DNA of 64,000 nucleotides, taken from assembly GCF_010093085.1 (NCBI RefSeq), contig NZ_MSRC01000007.1, forward strand, positions 310,001 through 374,000, read 5' to 3'. The stretch is from Bacillus sp. SKDU12. GTDB taxonomy: Bacteria; Bacillota; Bacilli; Bacillales; Bacillaceae. The notes beneath the pieces were generated by a model that saw only the letters and a program-made list of their open reading frames with translations, was not told where the DNA came from and did no database searches. The position numbers and the translations under genes are program-made. Positions 1 through 8,570 of this stretch are shown piece by piece. The stretch's first letter is position 1, and each line of letters begins with the position of its first letter.

Positions 1-422
1 GAATCATGGCCGTTGAGCACTTTGCAGGCCTCAATCCGCATCCTCTTGATCCAGCGCTTGTACCGAAGTGCATCTACTCAAGCCCTGAAGCTGCCAGTGT
101 CGGCTTAACAGAAGATGAGGCAAAGGAGAAAGGCCATAATGTCAAAATCGGCAAGTTCCCGTTTATGGCCATTGGAAAAGCGCTTGTATACGGAGAAAGC
201 GACGGGTTTGTAAAAATCGTGGCTGATCGTGATACCGATGATATCCTTGGCGTGCATATGATCGGCCCGCATGTCACCGACATGATTTCAGAAGCAGGCC
301 TTGCCAAAGTGTTGGACGCGACACCGTGGGAGATCGGGCAAACGATTCATCCGCACCCAACGCTTTCAGAAGCGATTGGAGAAGCAGCGCTCGCCGCAGA
401 CGGCAAAGCCATTCATTTTTAA
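1..422 (+). CDS. lpdV: Dihydrolipoyl dehydrogenase of the branched-chain 2-oxoacid dehydrogenase, C-terminal part
   Basis: Partial: the frame is already open at base 3 and the 5' part lies outside the window, leaving about 139 codons. The piece is the dimerisation domain of the pyridine nucleotide-disulfide oxidoreductases. Its end carries the HPHPT-x-SE signature, whose His and Glu complete the active site of the partner subunit. The enzyme (E3) reoxidises the dihydrolipoyl group on E2 with NAD+ in the cytoplasm. It is followed after 21 bases by the E1-alpha gene of the same complex, which identifies it as the branched-chain E3 rather than the pyruvate dehydrogenase E3. The family assignment is direct; the symbol rests on gene order. 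Confidence 0.93.
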   Translation, partial: IMAVEHFAGLNPHPLDPALVPKCIYSSPEAASVGLTEDEAKEKGHNVKIGKFPFMAIGKALVYGESDGFVKIVADRDTDDILGVHMIGPHVTDMISEAGLAKVLDATPWEIGQTIHPHPTLSEAIGEAALAADGKAIHF

Positions 423-443
423 AAGCATAAAGGAGGGGCTTGA

Positions 444-1436
444 ATGAGTACAAACCGACATCAAGCACTAGGGCTGACTGATCAGGAAGCCGTTGATATG
501 TATAAAACCATGCTGTTAGCAAGAAAAATCGATGAGAGAATGTGGCTGTTAAACCGCTCAGGTAAAATCCCGTTCGTAATCTCTTGTCAAGGACAGGAAG
601 CAGCGCAGGTAGGGGCTGCCTTTGCTCTTGACCGTGAGATGGATTATGTACTTCCGTATTACAGAGACTTAGGTGTCGTGCTGGCATTTGGCATGACAGC
701 AAAGGATTTAATGATGTCTGGGTTTGCTAAAGCAGCAGATCCGAATTCAGGGGGCCGCCAGATGCCGGGACATTTCGGTCAAAAGGAAAACCGGATCGTG
801 ACAGGATCATCTCCGGTCACTACGCAAGTGCCGCACGCAGTCGGCATCGCGCTGGCGGGGCGTATGGAGAAGAAGGATATTGCTGCTTTTGTCACATTTG
901 GAGAAGGGTCTTCTAACCAAGGGGATTTCCATGAAGGAGCAAACTTTGCCGCTGTCCATAAGCTGCCGGTCATTTTTATGTGTGAAAACAACAAATACGC
1001 AATTTCAGTGCCTTACGATAAGCAAGTCGCATGTGAGAACATTTCCGACCGTGCCGTAGGCTATGGAATGCCTGGCGTAACCGTAAATGGAAATGACCCG
1101 CTGGAAGTGTATCAAGCGGTCAAAGAAGCGCGTGAACGAGCGCGCAGCGGCGAAGGCCCGACATTAATTGAAACCATTTCTTACCGCCTTACACCGCATT
1201 CCAGTGATGACGATGACAGCAGCTACAGAGGCCGTGAAGAAGTAGAGGAGGCCAAAAAAAGCGATCCCCTGCTTACTTATCAAGCGTACTTAAAAGAAAT
1301 AGGCCTGCTGTCTGATGAGACGGAACAAACCATGCTGGATGAAATCATGGCAATCGTAAATGAAGCGACGGATGAAGCGGAGAACGCCCCTTATGCAGCT
1401 CCTGAGTCAGCGCTTGATTATGTGTATGCGAAGTAG
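444..1436 (+). CDS. bkdAA: Branched-chain 2-oxoacid dehydrogenase E1 component, alpha subunit
   Basis: 330 residues. The thiamine diphosphate/Mg site is visible as GEGSSNQG at residues 153-160 followed by ENN at 181-183, and the LTPHSSDDDD loop near residue 250 is the region corresponding to the E1-alpha phosphorylation loop. With the beta subunit it decarboxylates the oxoacids derived from Leu, Ile and Val and transfers the acyl group to lipoyl-E2, giving precursors for branched fatty acids. A strong AAGGAGG lies 6-7 bases before the ATG. It sits between lpdV and bkdAB in one operon, and its stop falls just ahead of the bkdAB ribosome binding site. Confidence 0.96.
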   Translation: MSTNRHQALGLTDQEAVDMYKTMLLARKIDERMWLLNRSGKIPFVISCQGQEAAQVGAAFALDREMDYVLPYYRDLGVVLAFGMTAKDLMMSGFAKAADPNSGGRQMPGHFGQKENRIVTGSSPVTTQVPHAVGIALAGRMEKKDIAAFVTFGEGSSNQGDFHEGANFAAVHKLPVIFMCENNKYAISVPYDKQVACENISDRAVGYGMPGVTVNGNDPLEVYQAVKEARERARSGEGPTLIETISYRLTPHSSDDDDSSYRGREEVEEAKKSDPLLTYQAYLKEIGLLSDETEQTMLDEIMAIVNEATDEAENAPYAAPESALDYVYAK

Positions 1437-1449
1437 GGAGGAAGAAGAA

Positions 1450-2433
1450 ATGTCAGTAATGTCATATATTGATGCAATCAATTTGGCGATGAAAGAAGAA
1501 ATGGAACGTGACCCTCGCGTTTTCGTCCTTGGGGAAGATGTAGGAAGAAAAGGCGGTGTATTTAAAGCCACAGCCGGACTATACGAACAATTCGGAGAAG
1601 AGCGAGTGTTGGATACGCCGCTTGCTGAATCAGCGATCGCCGGAGTCGGTATCGGAGCTGCTATGTATGGTATGAGGCCGATTGCCGAAATGCAGTTTGC
1701 TGATTTTATTATGCCGGCGGTCAACCAGATTATTTCCGAGGCTGCTAAAATTCGCTACCGCAGCAACAATGACTGGAGCTGTCCGATTGTCGTTAGAGCG
1801 CCATATGGCGGAGGCGTACATGGAGCCCTTTATCATTCTCAGTCAGTCGAAGCGATTTTTGCTAATCAGCCCGGACTGAAAATTGTGATGCCTTCAACGC
1901 CATATGAAGCGAAAGGGCTCTTAAAGGCCGCAGTTCGTGATGAAGATCCGGTGCTGTTTTTTGAGCACAAGCGCGCGTACCGTCTGATAAAAGGAGAGGT
2001 CCCGGCTGATGATTATGTTCTGCCGATCGGCAAGGCTGATGTAAAGCGGGAAGGCGAAGATATCACAGTGATCACATACGGCTTATGTGTCCACTTCGCA
2101 TTACAGGCTGCAGAGCGTCTCGAAAAAGATGGCATCTCTGTACATATAGTGGATTTAAGAACGGTTTATCCGCTCGATAAAGAAGCAATCATCGAAGCCG
2201 CGTCCAAAACCGGTAAGGTCCTTTTAGTCACAGAGGATACAAAAGAAGGAAGCATCATGAGCGAGGTAGCCGCTATTATATCCGAGCATTGTCTGTTCGA
2301 TTTAGACGCGCCGATTAAACGGCTTGCAGGTCCTGATATTCCGGCTATGTCTTATGCGCCGACAATGGAAAAATACTTTATGGTCAACCCTGATAAAGTG
2401 GAAGCGGCGATGAGAGAATTAGCGGAGTTTTAA
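1450..2433 (+). CDS. bkdAB: Branched-chain 2-oxoacid dehydrogenase E1 component, beta subunit
   Basis: 327 residues from the ATG at 1450. The frame is open further upstream (to 1360) inside bkdAA, but GGGAGG at 1437-1442 is correctly spaced only for 1450, or for a second ATG six bases later. It is a transketolase-like pyrimidine-binding fold, with LGEDVG near the N-terminus and the C-terminal transketolase domain from about residue 200. It forms the alpha2beta2 E1 with BkdAA. The next gene, encoding E2, starts 21 bases after the stop, so co-transcription and balanced synthesis are expected. Confidence 0.96.
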   Translation: MSVMSYIDAINLAMKEEMERDPRVFVLGEDVGRKGGVFKATAGLYEQFGEERVLDTPLAESAIAGVGIGAAMYGMRPIAEMQFADFIMPAVNQIISEAAKIRYRSNNDWSCPIVVRAPYGGGVHGALYHSQSVEAIFANQPGLKIVMPSTPYEAKGLLKAAVRDEDPVLFFEHKRAYRLIKGEVPADDYVLPIGKADVKREGEDITVITYGLCVHFALQAAERLEKDGISVHIVDLRTVYPLDKEAIIEAASKTGKVLLVTEDTKEGSIMSEVAAIISEHCLFDLDAPIKRLAGPDIPAMSYAPTMEKYFMVNPDKVEAAMRELAEF

Positions 2434-2454
2434 AGACGTAAGGAGGATACGATC

Positions 2455-3729
2455 ATGCCAATAGAACAAATGACCATGCCGCAGCTTGGAGAAAGCGTGA
2501 CAGAGGGGACAATTAGTAAATGGCTTGTTGCCCCCGGTGATAAAGTGAACAAATATGATCCAATCGCGGAAGTCATGACAGATAAAGTGAACGCAGAGGT
2601 ACCGTCTTCTTTTACCGGAACGATAACAGAGCTTGTGGGGGAAGAAGGACAGACACTGCAAGTAGGGGAAATCATTTGCAAAATTGAAATAGAAGGCGCG
2701 AATCCGGCTGAACAAAAACAAGAGCAGCCGAGATCATCATCAGAAGCTGAGACACCTGCGGCAGAAAGCAGCGCCGAAGCTGCCAGTCAACCGAATAAAA
2801 AGCGCTACTCGCCAGCTGTACTTCGTTTGGCGGGTGAACACGATATTGATCTGGACCAAGTGACAGGAACAGGTGCCGGCGGCCGCATTACGCGAAAAGA
2901 TATTCAGCGCATCATTGAAACCGGCGGCATGCAAGAGCGGCCTGAGGAGCTGAAAACAGAAGCGATTGAATCAGAGTCAGCACCAAAGCCGGAGCGGAAA
3001 GAAGAGATTTCATATCCTGCATCTGCTGCCGGAGATAAAAAAATCCCTGTTACAGCCGTAAGAAAAGCAATTGCTTCCAATATGAAACGCAGCAAAACGG
3101 AAATTCCGCATGCTTGGACGATGATGGAAGTAGACGTCACAAATATGGTGGCATACCGCAACAGCATTAAAGATTCCTTCAAGAAGACAGAAGGCTTTAA
3201 TGTCACGTTTTTCGCCTTTTTCGTAAAAGCTGTCGCTCAGGCGTTAAAAGAATTTCCGCAAATGAATAGCATGTGGGCGGGCGACAACATCATTCAGAAA
3301 AAAGATATCAATCTTTCAATCGCCGTTGCGACAGAGGATTCTTTATTTGTTCCGGTGATTAAAAACGCGGATGAAAAAACAATTAAAGGCATTGCGAGAG
3401 AAATTACTGAGCTTGCCAAAAAAGCAAGAGATGGAAAACTCTCAGCAGATGACATGCAGGGAGGAACATTTACCGTCAACAATACTGGTTCGTTTGGATC
3501 TGTTCAGTCGATGGGCATCATCAATTATCCTCAGGCTGCGATTCTTCAAGTGGAATCCATTGTCAAACGCCCGGTTGTCATGGATCATGGCATGATTGCT
3601 GTCAGAGATATGGTCAATCTGTGCTTGTCCTTGGATCATCGCGTGCTTGACGGCCTTGTGTGCGGGAGATTCCTCGGTCGCGTGAAACAAATTTTAGAAT
3701 CGATTGATGAGAAAACATCTGTTTACTAA
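2455..3729 (+). CDS. bkdB: Branched-chain 2-oxoacid dehydrogenase E2 (lipoamide acyltransferase)
   Basis: 424 residues in the classical E2 layout. The lipoyl domain is at about 5-80 with the lipoylated lysine K44 in TDKVNAE. An Ala/Glu/Ser-rich linker follows, then the peripheral subunit-binding domain around 117-155, a second linker, and the catalytic domain ending in DHRVLDG (His395, Asp399). It accepts the acyl group from E1 and passes it to CoA. It is the last gene of the operon, closed by a strong hairpin at 3735-3780. RBS AAGGAGG is well spaced. Confidence 0.96.
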   Translation: MPIEQMTMPQLGESVTEGTISKWLVAPGDKVNKYDPIAEVMTDKVNAEVPSSFTGTITELVGEEGQTLQVGEIICKIEIEGANPAEQKQEQPRSSSEAETPAAESSAEAASQPNKKRYSPAVLRLAGEHDIDLDQVTGTGAGGRITRKDIQRIIETGGMQERPEELKTEAIESESAPKPERKEEISYPASAAGDKKIPVTAVRKAIASNMKRSKTEIPHAWTMMEVDVTNMVAYRNSIKDSFKKTEGFNVTFFAFFVKAVAQALKEFPQMNSMWAGDNIIQKKDINLSIAVATEDSLFVPVIKNADEKTIKGIAREITELAKKARDGKLSADDMQGGTFTVNNTGSFGSVQSMGIINYPQAAILQVESIVKRPVVMDHGMIAVRDMVNLCLSLDHRVLDGLVCGRFLGRVKQILESIDEKTSVY

Positions 3730-3734
3730 TAAGC

Positions 3735-3780
3735 AAAAGAGCATTTTTTGAAACATAATTTCAAAGAATGCTCTTTTTTT
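3735..3780. terminator. Bidirectional terminator between bkdB and bmrR
   Basis: AAAGAGCATT pairs with AATGCTCTTT around a loop that itself can pair (TTTGAAA/TTTCAAA). The plus strand ends in a T run, and the minus strand also has a T-rich end, so it can close both the bkd operon and bmrR. Confidence 0.85.
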
Positions 3781-4624
3781 ATGCGTCTGATTCAGCGATT
3801 CGGATTTTCATTTCGACTCGATATTCATCTTGTTTTTTGGGTGAGTAATGGATCGGTATAATTAATTCGTAAACATCACTGATCACAGTTAATTGGCGGT
3901 CTATAATATACTTGATAAGCTTCTGTAAGTTGAGAAAATAATGCTCTGGTGAAAAATGATACGCGATACAAACATACCTTCCTTTAGGAATCGTGGTGAT
4001 TTCCATATCTGGCGTAATGGAAGAAATTTGTTTGTTTGTCAATACAGGCGTAAAGATATGACGGTATGTCATTTCATCAATGCTGGTATATGGCTGAAAT
4101 GAGAAAGTAGCACCGTAGCTATTATTCGTAAATCCATCTGTTGATTCGATAAATTGTTTTAGTTTGCTGTAGGAGGCGTTGAGCACGTTTTCAGGTCCGA
4201 CCCCGCCAGCCTCTGTCTGAATGATTCGGGTTTCTTCTTCATCTAAAATATACACCTCACCGTTCGCGGGGTACTCCATCTGACGTTTCATCCGCTTTTT
4301 CACCAGTGAAATGGTTTTTTTCAATGTTGATAAAAAATCTAATTTCTCCCTGATTTGCTTCTCCTGCTCTGTATAAAAAGCAAACAGTTCTTCCGTCTCT
4401 AAGTCCTGTGCCTTTTTCATCTCTTCTAAAGGTGTGCCGATATATTTTAATGATTTGATCAAATCCAGATGAATAAGCTGAGAATCTGAATAATAGCGGT
4501 AGCTGGTATCCGGGTCGACGTAGGCAGGTTTAAATAAATCAATTTTATCATAGTAGCGGAGCGCTTTAATCGACACGTTTGCCAGTTTTGAAACGTCTCC
4601 AATGGTGTAATACGATTCCTCCAT
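3779..4624 (-). CDS. bmrR: MerR-family multidrug-responsive activator of bmr
   Basis: 281 residues from the ATG at 4624; the longer open frame to 4681 has no better ribosome binding site. The N-terminal MerR winged helix (YYTIGDVSKLANVSIKALRYY) is followed by a long dimerisation helix and a GyrI-like drug-binding domain from about residue 120. E253, the buried glutamate known in BmrR for binding cationic lipophilic drugs, is present in VYEL. BmrR binds the bmr promoter at 5903-5933 and untwists its long spacer. The gene lies downstream of bmr, with a hairpin between them that should reduce its expression. The protein differs from my recollection of the 168 sequence at several positions. Confidence 0.95.
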   Translation of the reverse strand: MEESYYTIGDVSKLANVSIKALRYYDKIDLFKPAYVDPDTSYRYYSDSQLIHLDLIKSLKYIGTPLEEMKKAQDLETEELFAFYTEQEKQIREKLDFLSTLKKTISLVKKRMKRQMEYPANGEVYILDEEETRIIQTEAGGVGPENVLNASYSKLKQFIESTDGFTNNSYGATFSFQPYTSIDEMTYRHIFTPVLTNKQISSITPDMEITTIPKGRYVCIAYHFSPEHYFLNLQKLIKYIIDRQLTVISDVYELIIPIHYSPKKQDEYRVEMKIRIAESDA

Positions 4625-4654
4625 GTCATCACTCCTTCTATGATCAGTATAAAT

Positions 4655-4692
4655 AAAAAGCGCATTCTTTGCAGTATACAAAGAACACGCTT
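4655..4692 (-). terminator. Intraoperonic hairpin between bmr and bmrR
   Basis: On the minus strand AAGCGTGTTCTTTG pairs with CAAAGAATGCGCTT and is followed by a T run. It lies between the bmr stop and the bmrR start, so it would lower bmrR relative to bmr by partial termination, or stabilise the bmr message. Confidence 0.75.
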
Positions 4693-4697
4693 CTTAT

Positions 4698-5867
4698 TTA
4701 TGTGCTGGTTTTGAGATGTGCAGGCGCTTTCCACGCTATAGTCAGCGCAATGCCTACGGCTAAGGCAGCCGTTGCAAAGTAGAATGGGTAGTTTACATCG
4801 ACATCAAACAGCATTCCGCCGATAATAGGACCGAAGACATTGCCGATACTTGTAAACATTGAATTCATTCCGCCGGCAAATCCCTGTTCATTTCCCGCCA
4901 TCTTTGACAGATAAGTCGTTATCGCCGGCCGCATGAGATCAAATCCGACAAATACGGTGACTGTAACAAATAGAATCGCAATGTAAGAATGTACGATTGT
5001 CATTAAAAATACAAGACTCGTCGAGAGAATTAAGCTATACCGAATGAGATGGATTTCACCAAACCATCTTGTAAAGCGGTCGAATAAGACGACCTGCGCG
5101 ATGGCGCCAACAATCGCTCCGCCTGTTACCATAATGGCAATGTCACTGGCTGTAAATCCGTATTTATGATCAACGAATAACGCAAATAACGATTCAAATG
5201 ACGCTAAACCAAAAGATGAAATCAGGATAATAAGAAAGGCGATGAAATACATAGGTGCAAAAATCCGTTTAAAGCCTTTCTTTTGGCCCTGTAATTCTTG
5301 ATTCTCAGGGTTTCGTTCCGGTTCGCGGAGCAAAAGCATTGATAAAATGGATGCCAGCAAGGCAAAAGCCGCCGCAAAGAAAAAAGGCAGGCGGGAATAG
5401 ATCTCAGCTAAAAACCCTCCGATGCCCGGACCGATAATAAAGCCTGTTGAAATAGCGGCTGACATATAACCGAGCGCTTTCGGCCGCGTTTTAATGGTTG
5501 TGATATCCGCGATAAAAGCCGTGACCCCAGGCATAATAAAAGCAGCGCTGACTCCCCCAAGCATACGGGAAATAAATAAAACTTCAACTGTGTTCCCGAT
5601 GGCGAATAAGAACTCTGAAACACTAAAGAACAACAGACCGATTACGATCATGATTTTACGTCCGAAACGGTCGACCCATCTCCCGCCTATTGGTGAAATG
5701 ATGAGCTGTGTAACAGCGAAGCAGGCCACCATATAACCGACCGCGGTACCTGATAAATGCAATTCATTCATAATGGTAGGTGTGACCGGGATGACAAGTC
5801 CGATCCCCAAAAACGCAATAAATAAATTGATTAATAGTATTGTCAGGGTCATATTTTGTTTCTCCAT
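4698..5867 (-). CDS. bmr: Multidrug efflux transporter of the major facilitator superfamily
   Basis: 389 residues with about twelve hydrophobic segments. The MFS loop motif GGRWVDRFGRK sits at 61-71 between segments 2 and 3, and the antiporter motif (GPGIGGFL) in segment 5. Bmr expels lipophilic cations by proton antiport in the plasma membrane. Expression is controlled by BmrR through a promoter with a 19-base spacer just upstream. The order bmrU-bmr-bmrR on one strand matches the known locus. Start ATG preceded by a GGGGAAG-type ribosome binding site. Confidence 0.95.
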   Translation of the reverse strand: MEKQNMTLTILLINLFIAFLGIGLVIPVTPTIMNELHLSGTAVGYMVACFAVTQLIISPIGGRWVDRFGRKIMIVIGLLFFSVSEFLFAIGNTVEVLFISRMLGGVSAAFIMPGVTAFIADITTIKTRPKALGYMSAAISTGFIIGPGIGGFLAEIYSRLPFFFAAAFALLASILSMLLLREPERNPENQELQGQKKGFKRIFAPMYFIAFLIILISSFGLASFESLFALFVDHKYGFTASDIAIMVTGGAIVGAIAQVVLFDRFTRWFGEIHLIRYSLILSTSLVFLMTIVHSYIAILFVTVTVFVGFDLMRPAITTYLSKMAGNEQGFAGGMNSMFTSIGNVFGPIIGGMLFDVDVNYPFYFATAALAVGIALTIAWKAPAHLKTST

Positions 5868-5902
5868 GTGACTTCCCCTTTTTTCGAAAGTGTATCTTTT
5901 AT

Positions 5903-5933
5903 ACTGTAAAGTCTCCTCTTAGGGGAGAGTCAA
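5903..5933 (-). promoter_or_regulatory. bmr promoter with BmrR operator
   Basis: On the minus strand the -35 TTGACT (5928-5933) and -10 TACAGT (5903-5908) are separated by 19 bases, the long spacing typical of MerR-type promoters. The spacer holds an inverted repeat (ACTCTCCCCT / AGAGGAGACT), the expected BmrR site. Confidence 0.88.
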
Positions 5934-5968
5934 CGGATTTACAACATCTTTCTAACAGTATTCGATCC

Positions 5969-6862
5969 TTATTCGCCACGTGGGACCAGCATATCAATAT
6001 GTCCCGGCAGTACTTGAATCACCGCAGGCGTTTGAGTATAGACTTCTCCATCTGTATCCACTTTTTTTACAGTGTCTGTTTCAATTTCGATACGGGAGGC
6101 CTGAATATAGGACAGCTCTCCGGTGAAGCGATCAGCTGTGTCCTGTTCCAAGCTTATGAGCTCCCGTAATGCAGAAAGGTTGGTGCTGCGGCAAATGAGG
6201 ACATCGAGTAAGCCGTCTTTTATACTAGCATCCGGCAGGTGGATTCGATTCGTTCCAATGTATTGTCCATTCATGACAAGCAGCATAACAGCTTCTTCTT
6301 TTCTTTCTTCCCCATCAATTTTTAAGGTCATCGAAAACGATTCAGCAGATGAGACGGTCCGCAATGCACTTGTAAAATAACTGATTTTTCCTAATAAAGC
6401 TTTTTCCGCTTCGTTAATTTGATTCGATGTTTCTGTAATCAGGCCGATCCCCCAAAAGTTTAAAAAATAACGATCGTTCATTTGACATACATCTACACTT
6501 GTTTTTTTTCCTGATACGAGTGCTTCCGCAGCCTTTGCGAGATTTTGAGGGATGCCCAGCATTCTTGAAAAGTCATTGCATGTGCCGCCGGGCAAAATTC
6601 CGACCGCGGGTTTTCGTTCTAAAACACTGATGGCGTTTATGCATTGGTGAACTGTGCCGTCGCCGCCAAGAATAAAGACGGTATCAACAGAATCATCAAT
6701 GGATTGGCAAAAATAATACGCATCATCCTTTTTCTTTGTTTGTCTAATGATGACCTCATCAAAAGATTGTGATAAAACCGGCACTACAGCACCCAGTGCC
6801 TTTTCTATATTTTTGTTTCCGGCATTTCCGTTATGGATTAATAATGTTTTCCTTTGGCTCAT
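5969..6862 (-). CDS. bmrU: Diacylglycerol/lipid kinase-family protein
   Basis: 297 residues. The DAGK catalytic signature GGDGT (66-70) with VHQCIN, and the substrate-loop PGGTCNDF (91-98), are intact, so an active ATP-dependent lipid kinase is likely; its substrate is not known to me. It is the first gene of the bmrU-bmr-bmrR cluster, 101 bases before bmr, and that gap contains the separate BmrR-activated promoter. It is divergent from brxB, with about 158 bases between the starts. RBS AAAGGAG lies before the ATG. Confidence 0.9.
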   Translation of the reverse strand: MSQRKTLLIHNGNAGNKNIEKALGAVVPVLSQSFDEVIIRQTKKKDDAYYFCQSIDDSVDTVFILGGDGTVHQCINAISVLERKPAVGILPGGTCNDFSRMLGIPQNLAKAAEALVSGKKTSVDVCQMNDRYFLNFWGIGLITETSNQINEAEKALLGKISYFTSALRTVSSAESFSMTLKIDGEERKEEAVMLLVMNGQYIGTNRIHLPDASIKDGLLDVLICRSTNLSALRELISLEQDTADRFTGELSYIQASRIEIETDTVKKVDTDGEVYTQTPAVIQVLPGHIDMLVPRGE

Positions 6863-7020
6863 ACAAAACGGCTCCTTTTTTTACATCTGGTTATACTATC
6901 CCCTTTTTCTGTAAGCTGTAAACGAAGGCCAAAAAAGTGTAAGGCCAAGCAATGTTATTTGCCGATCCGGACGTTTCCTTGCTATCATAAGAACAGATGA
7001 TGAAAAAGGAGAGGTCTTCA

Positions 7021-7458
7021 TTGAACATGGACTTTAATTTATTTATGAATGATATTGTCCGCCAAGCGAGACAAGAAATTGCTGCTGCCGGATATACTGA
7101 GCTGAAAACCGCTGATGAGGTAGATGCGGCACTTACGAAGAAGGGAACGACATTGGTTATGGTAAACTCTGTTTGCGGATGCGCAGGCGGAATTGCAAGA
7201 CCTGCTGCATACCATTCCGTTCACTATGATAAAAGACCTGATCAGCTCGTTACTGTTTTTGCCGGACAGGATAAAGAAGCGACAGCGCGAGCGCGCGACT
7301 ATTTTGAAGGATACCCGCCATCTTCTCCGTCCTTTGCGATTTTGAAAGACGGAAAAATCATGAAAATGGTGGAACGCCACGAAATTGAGGGCCATGAACC
7401 AATGGCTGTTGTGGCAAAGCTGCAAGAAGCCTTTGAAGAATATTGTGAAGAAGTATAA
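7021..7458 (+). CDS. brxB: Bacilliredoxin (BrxA/BrxB family)
   Basis: 145 residues from the TTG at 7021; AAAGGAGAGG at about 7005-7013 fits this start, and an upstream in-frame ATG at 6997 would put that site inside the gene. The C-G-C motif at 52-54 in [10 protein letters not shown] is the redox centre that removes bacillithiol from S-bacillithiolated proteins. The fold is thioredoxin-like (DUF1094 family). Known B. subtilis name yqiW. It is a single gene closed by a terminator and divergent from bmrU. Confidence 0.92.
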   Translation: MNMDFNLFMNDIVRQARQEIAAAGYTELKTADEVDAALTKKGTTLVMVNSVCGCAGGIARPAAYHSVHYDKRPDQLVTVFAGQDKEATARARDYFEGYPPSSPSFAILKDGKIMKMVERHEIEGHEPMAVVAKLQEAFEEYCEEV

Positions 7459-7465
7459 GACCAAC

Positions 7466-7496
7466 ACCCGGATGCCTAAACGGCTCCGGGTTTTTT
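7466..7496 (+). terminator. Terminator of brxB
   Basis: CCCGGA-TGCC pairs with GGC-TCCGGG, followed by six T. Confidence 0.85.
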
Positions 7497-7518
7497 GTGC
7501 ATAAAATGCCAAAGAGAT

Positions 7519-7536
7519 ATGAATAAATATTAAAAT
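7519..7536. promoter_or_regulatory. Upstream ARG-box-like site of artPQR
   Basis: ATGAATAAATATTAAAAT resembles the AhrC/ArgR operator half (TGAATAAWTATTCA) but lacks the terminal CA. It lies about 140 bases upstream of the second site, where a hexameric AhrC could loop DNA. Inference from pattern. Confidence 0.5.
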
Positions 7537-7634
7537 ATTATACATTTGGGTATACAGTGAATCTGTTTTTATCTCATCATATCAAAAAGAGATTGCTGGG
7601 AAAATAAGCTTATAAATAATTTTTAAAAATAGTA

Positions 7635-7663
7635 TTGCATAAAAATAAGAAACTGTTTAAAAT
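7635..7663 (+). promoter_or_regulatory. SigA-type promoter of artPQR
   Basis: TTGCAT (7635-7640), 17 bases, TAAAAT (7658-7663). The ARG box begins about nine bases downstream of the -10, over the expected start point. Confidence 0.65.
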
Positions 7664-7671
7664 ACATATTA

Positions 7672-7689
7672 ACGAATAAATATTCAAAT
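7672..7689. promoter_or_regulatory. ARG box (AhrC operator) at the artPQR start point
   Basis: ACGAATAAATATTCAAAT is a near-perfect palindrome of the B. subtilis ARG-box type (GAATAAATATTC core). Its position just downstream of the promoter fits arginine-dependent repression by AhrC, which is known for this transporter under its old name yqiXYZ. Confidence 0.82.
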
Positions 7690-7723
7690 ACACCAAAAGT
7701 AATGAATATGGGGGAAATGAATC

Positions 7724-8491
7724 ATGAAAAAATGGCTCTTATTACTTGTAGCTGCCTGTATCACTTTAGCGTTATCCGCTTGCGGGTCAAGCAACTCCGG
7801 CTCAGCTGACGGCAAGAAAAAAATAATTATGGGCACTTCGGCGGATTACAAACCGTTTGAATATAAAGAAGGCGACAATATTGTCGGCTTTGATGTAGAT
7901 TTGGCAAAAGCGCTTGCGAAGAAGGCGGGCTACGAAATTGAAGTGCAGGATATGGACTTCAACAGCTTAATCACAGCACTGAAATCAAAACAGGTGGATA
8001 TCGTACTGTCAGGTATGACACCGACGCCTGAGCGTAAAAAACAAGTTGACTTTTCCGATGTGTACTACACAGCGAACCATATGATTGTCAGCAAAAAAGA
8101 CAGCGGCATTACATCTCTGGAAGACCTGAAAGGAAAAACAGTCGGTGTTCAGCTTGGCTCTATTCAGGAAGAGAAGGGGAAAGAACTTTCTCCGGAATAT
8201 GACTTTAAGACAGAAGACCGCAACAGAATTTCTGATTTAGTGCAGGAAATCAAATCTGACCGCTTTGACGCCGCCATTATCGAAGACATGGTAGCGGAAG
8301 GGTATTTCAAATCAAATGATGACTTGCAAGGCTTCGTGATTCCTGATGCGAAAGCGGAGGAAGCCGGTTCAGCGATTGCTTTCAGAAAGGACAGTGAACT
8401 GACAGACAAATTCAATAAAGCGCTCAAAGAAATGAAAGACAACGGAGAGCTCGAAAAATTGAAGAAAAAATGGTTCACTGGCCAGAAGTAA
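7724..8491 (+). CDS. artP: Arginine ABC transporter, substrate-binding lipoprotein
   Basis: 255 residues. A lipoprotein signal peptide ends in the lipobox LSAC with Cys20, followed by a Ser/Gly-rich linker and a family 3 solute-binding domain (ADYKPFEY, GFDVDLAKALAKK). The protein is tethered outside the membrane and delivers arginine or related basic amino acids to ArtQ. GGGGGAA precedes the ATG. A terminator-like hairpin follows the stop, so more binding protein than membrane and ATPase subunits is expected. Upstream ARG boxes support the arginine assignment. Confidence 0.92.
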   Translation: MKKWLLLLVAACITLALSACGSSNSGSADGKKKIIMGTSADYKPFEYKEGDNIVGFDVDLAKALAKKAGYEIEVQDMDFNSLITALKSKQVDIVLSGMTPTPERKKQVDFSDVYYTANHMIVSKKDSGITSLEDLKGKTVGVQLGSIQEEKGKELSPEYDFKTEDRNRISDLVQEIKSDRFDAAIIEDMVAEGYFKSNDDLQGFVIPDAKAEEAGSAIAFRKDSELTDKFNKALKEMKDNGELEKLKKKWFTGQK

Positions 8492-8495
8492 AAAA

Positions 8496-8525
8496 GCGGC
8501 TCAACTTTTTCGTTGAGCCTTTTTA
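8496..8525 (+). terminator. Partial terminator between artP and artQ
   Basis: GGCTCAAC (8498-8505) pairs with GTTGAGCC (8512-8519), followed by T5. Placement after the binding-protein gene is common in ABC importer operons and gives graded expression. Confidence 0.8.
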
Positions 8526-8570
8526 TTGAATAGGAAATCTTTTTTCCTGTAAGAAAAGGAGACAAAGGCT

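Noticed and set aside
274-702. 142-codon frame on the minus strand across lpdV and bkdAA
   Set aside because: Lies opposite conserved coding sequence with no ribosome binding site and no recognisable domain.
7039-7545. 168-codon minus-strand frame over brxB
   Set aside because: Mirrors the brxB codons and the terminator; no homology or start signal.
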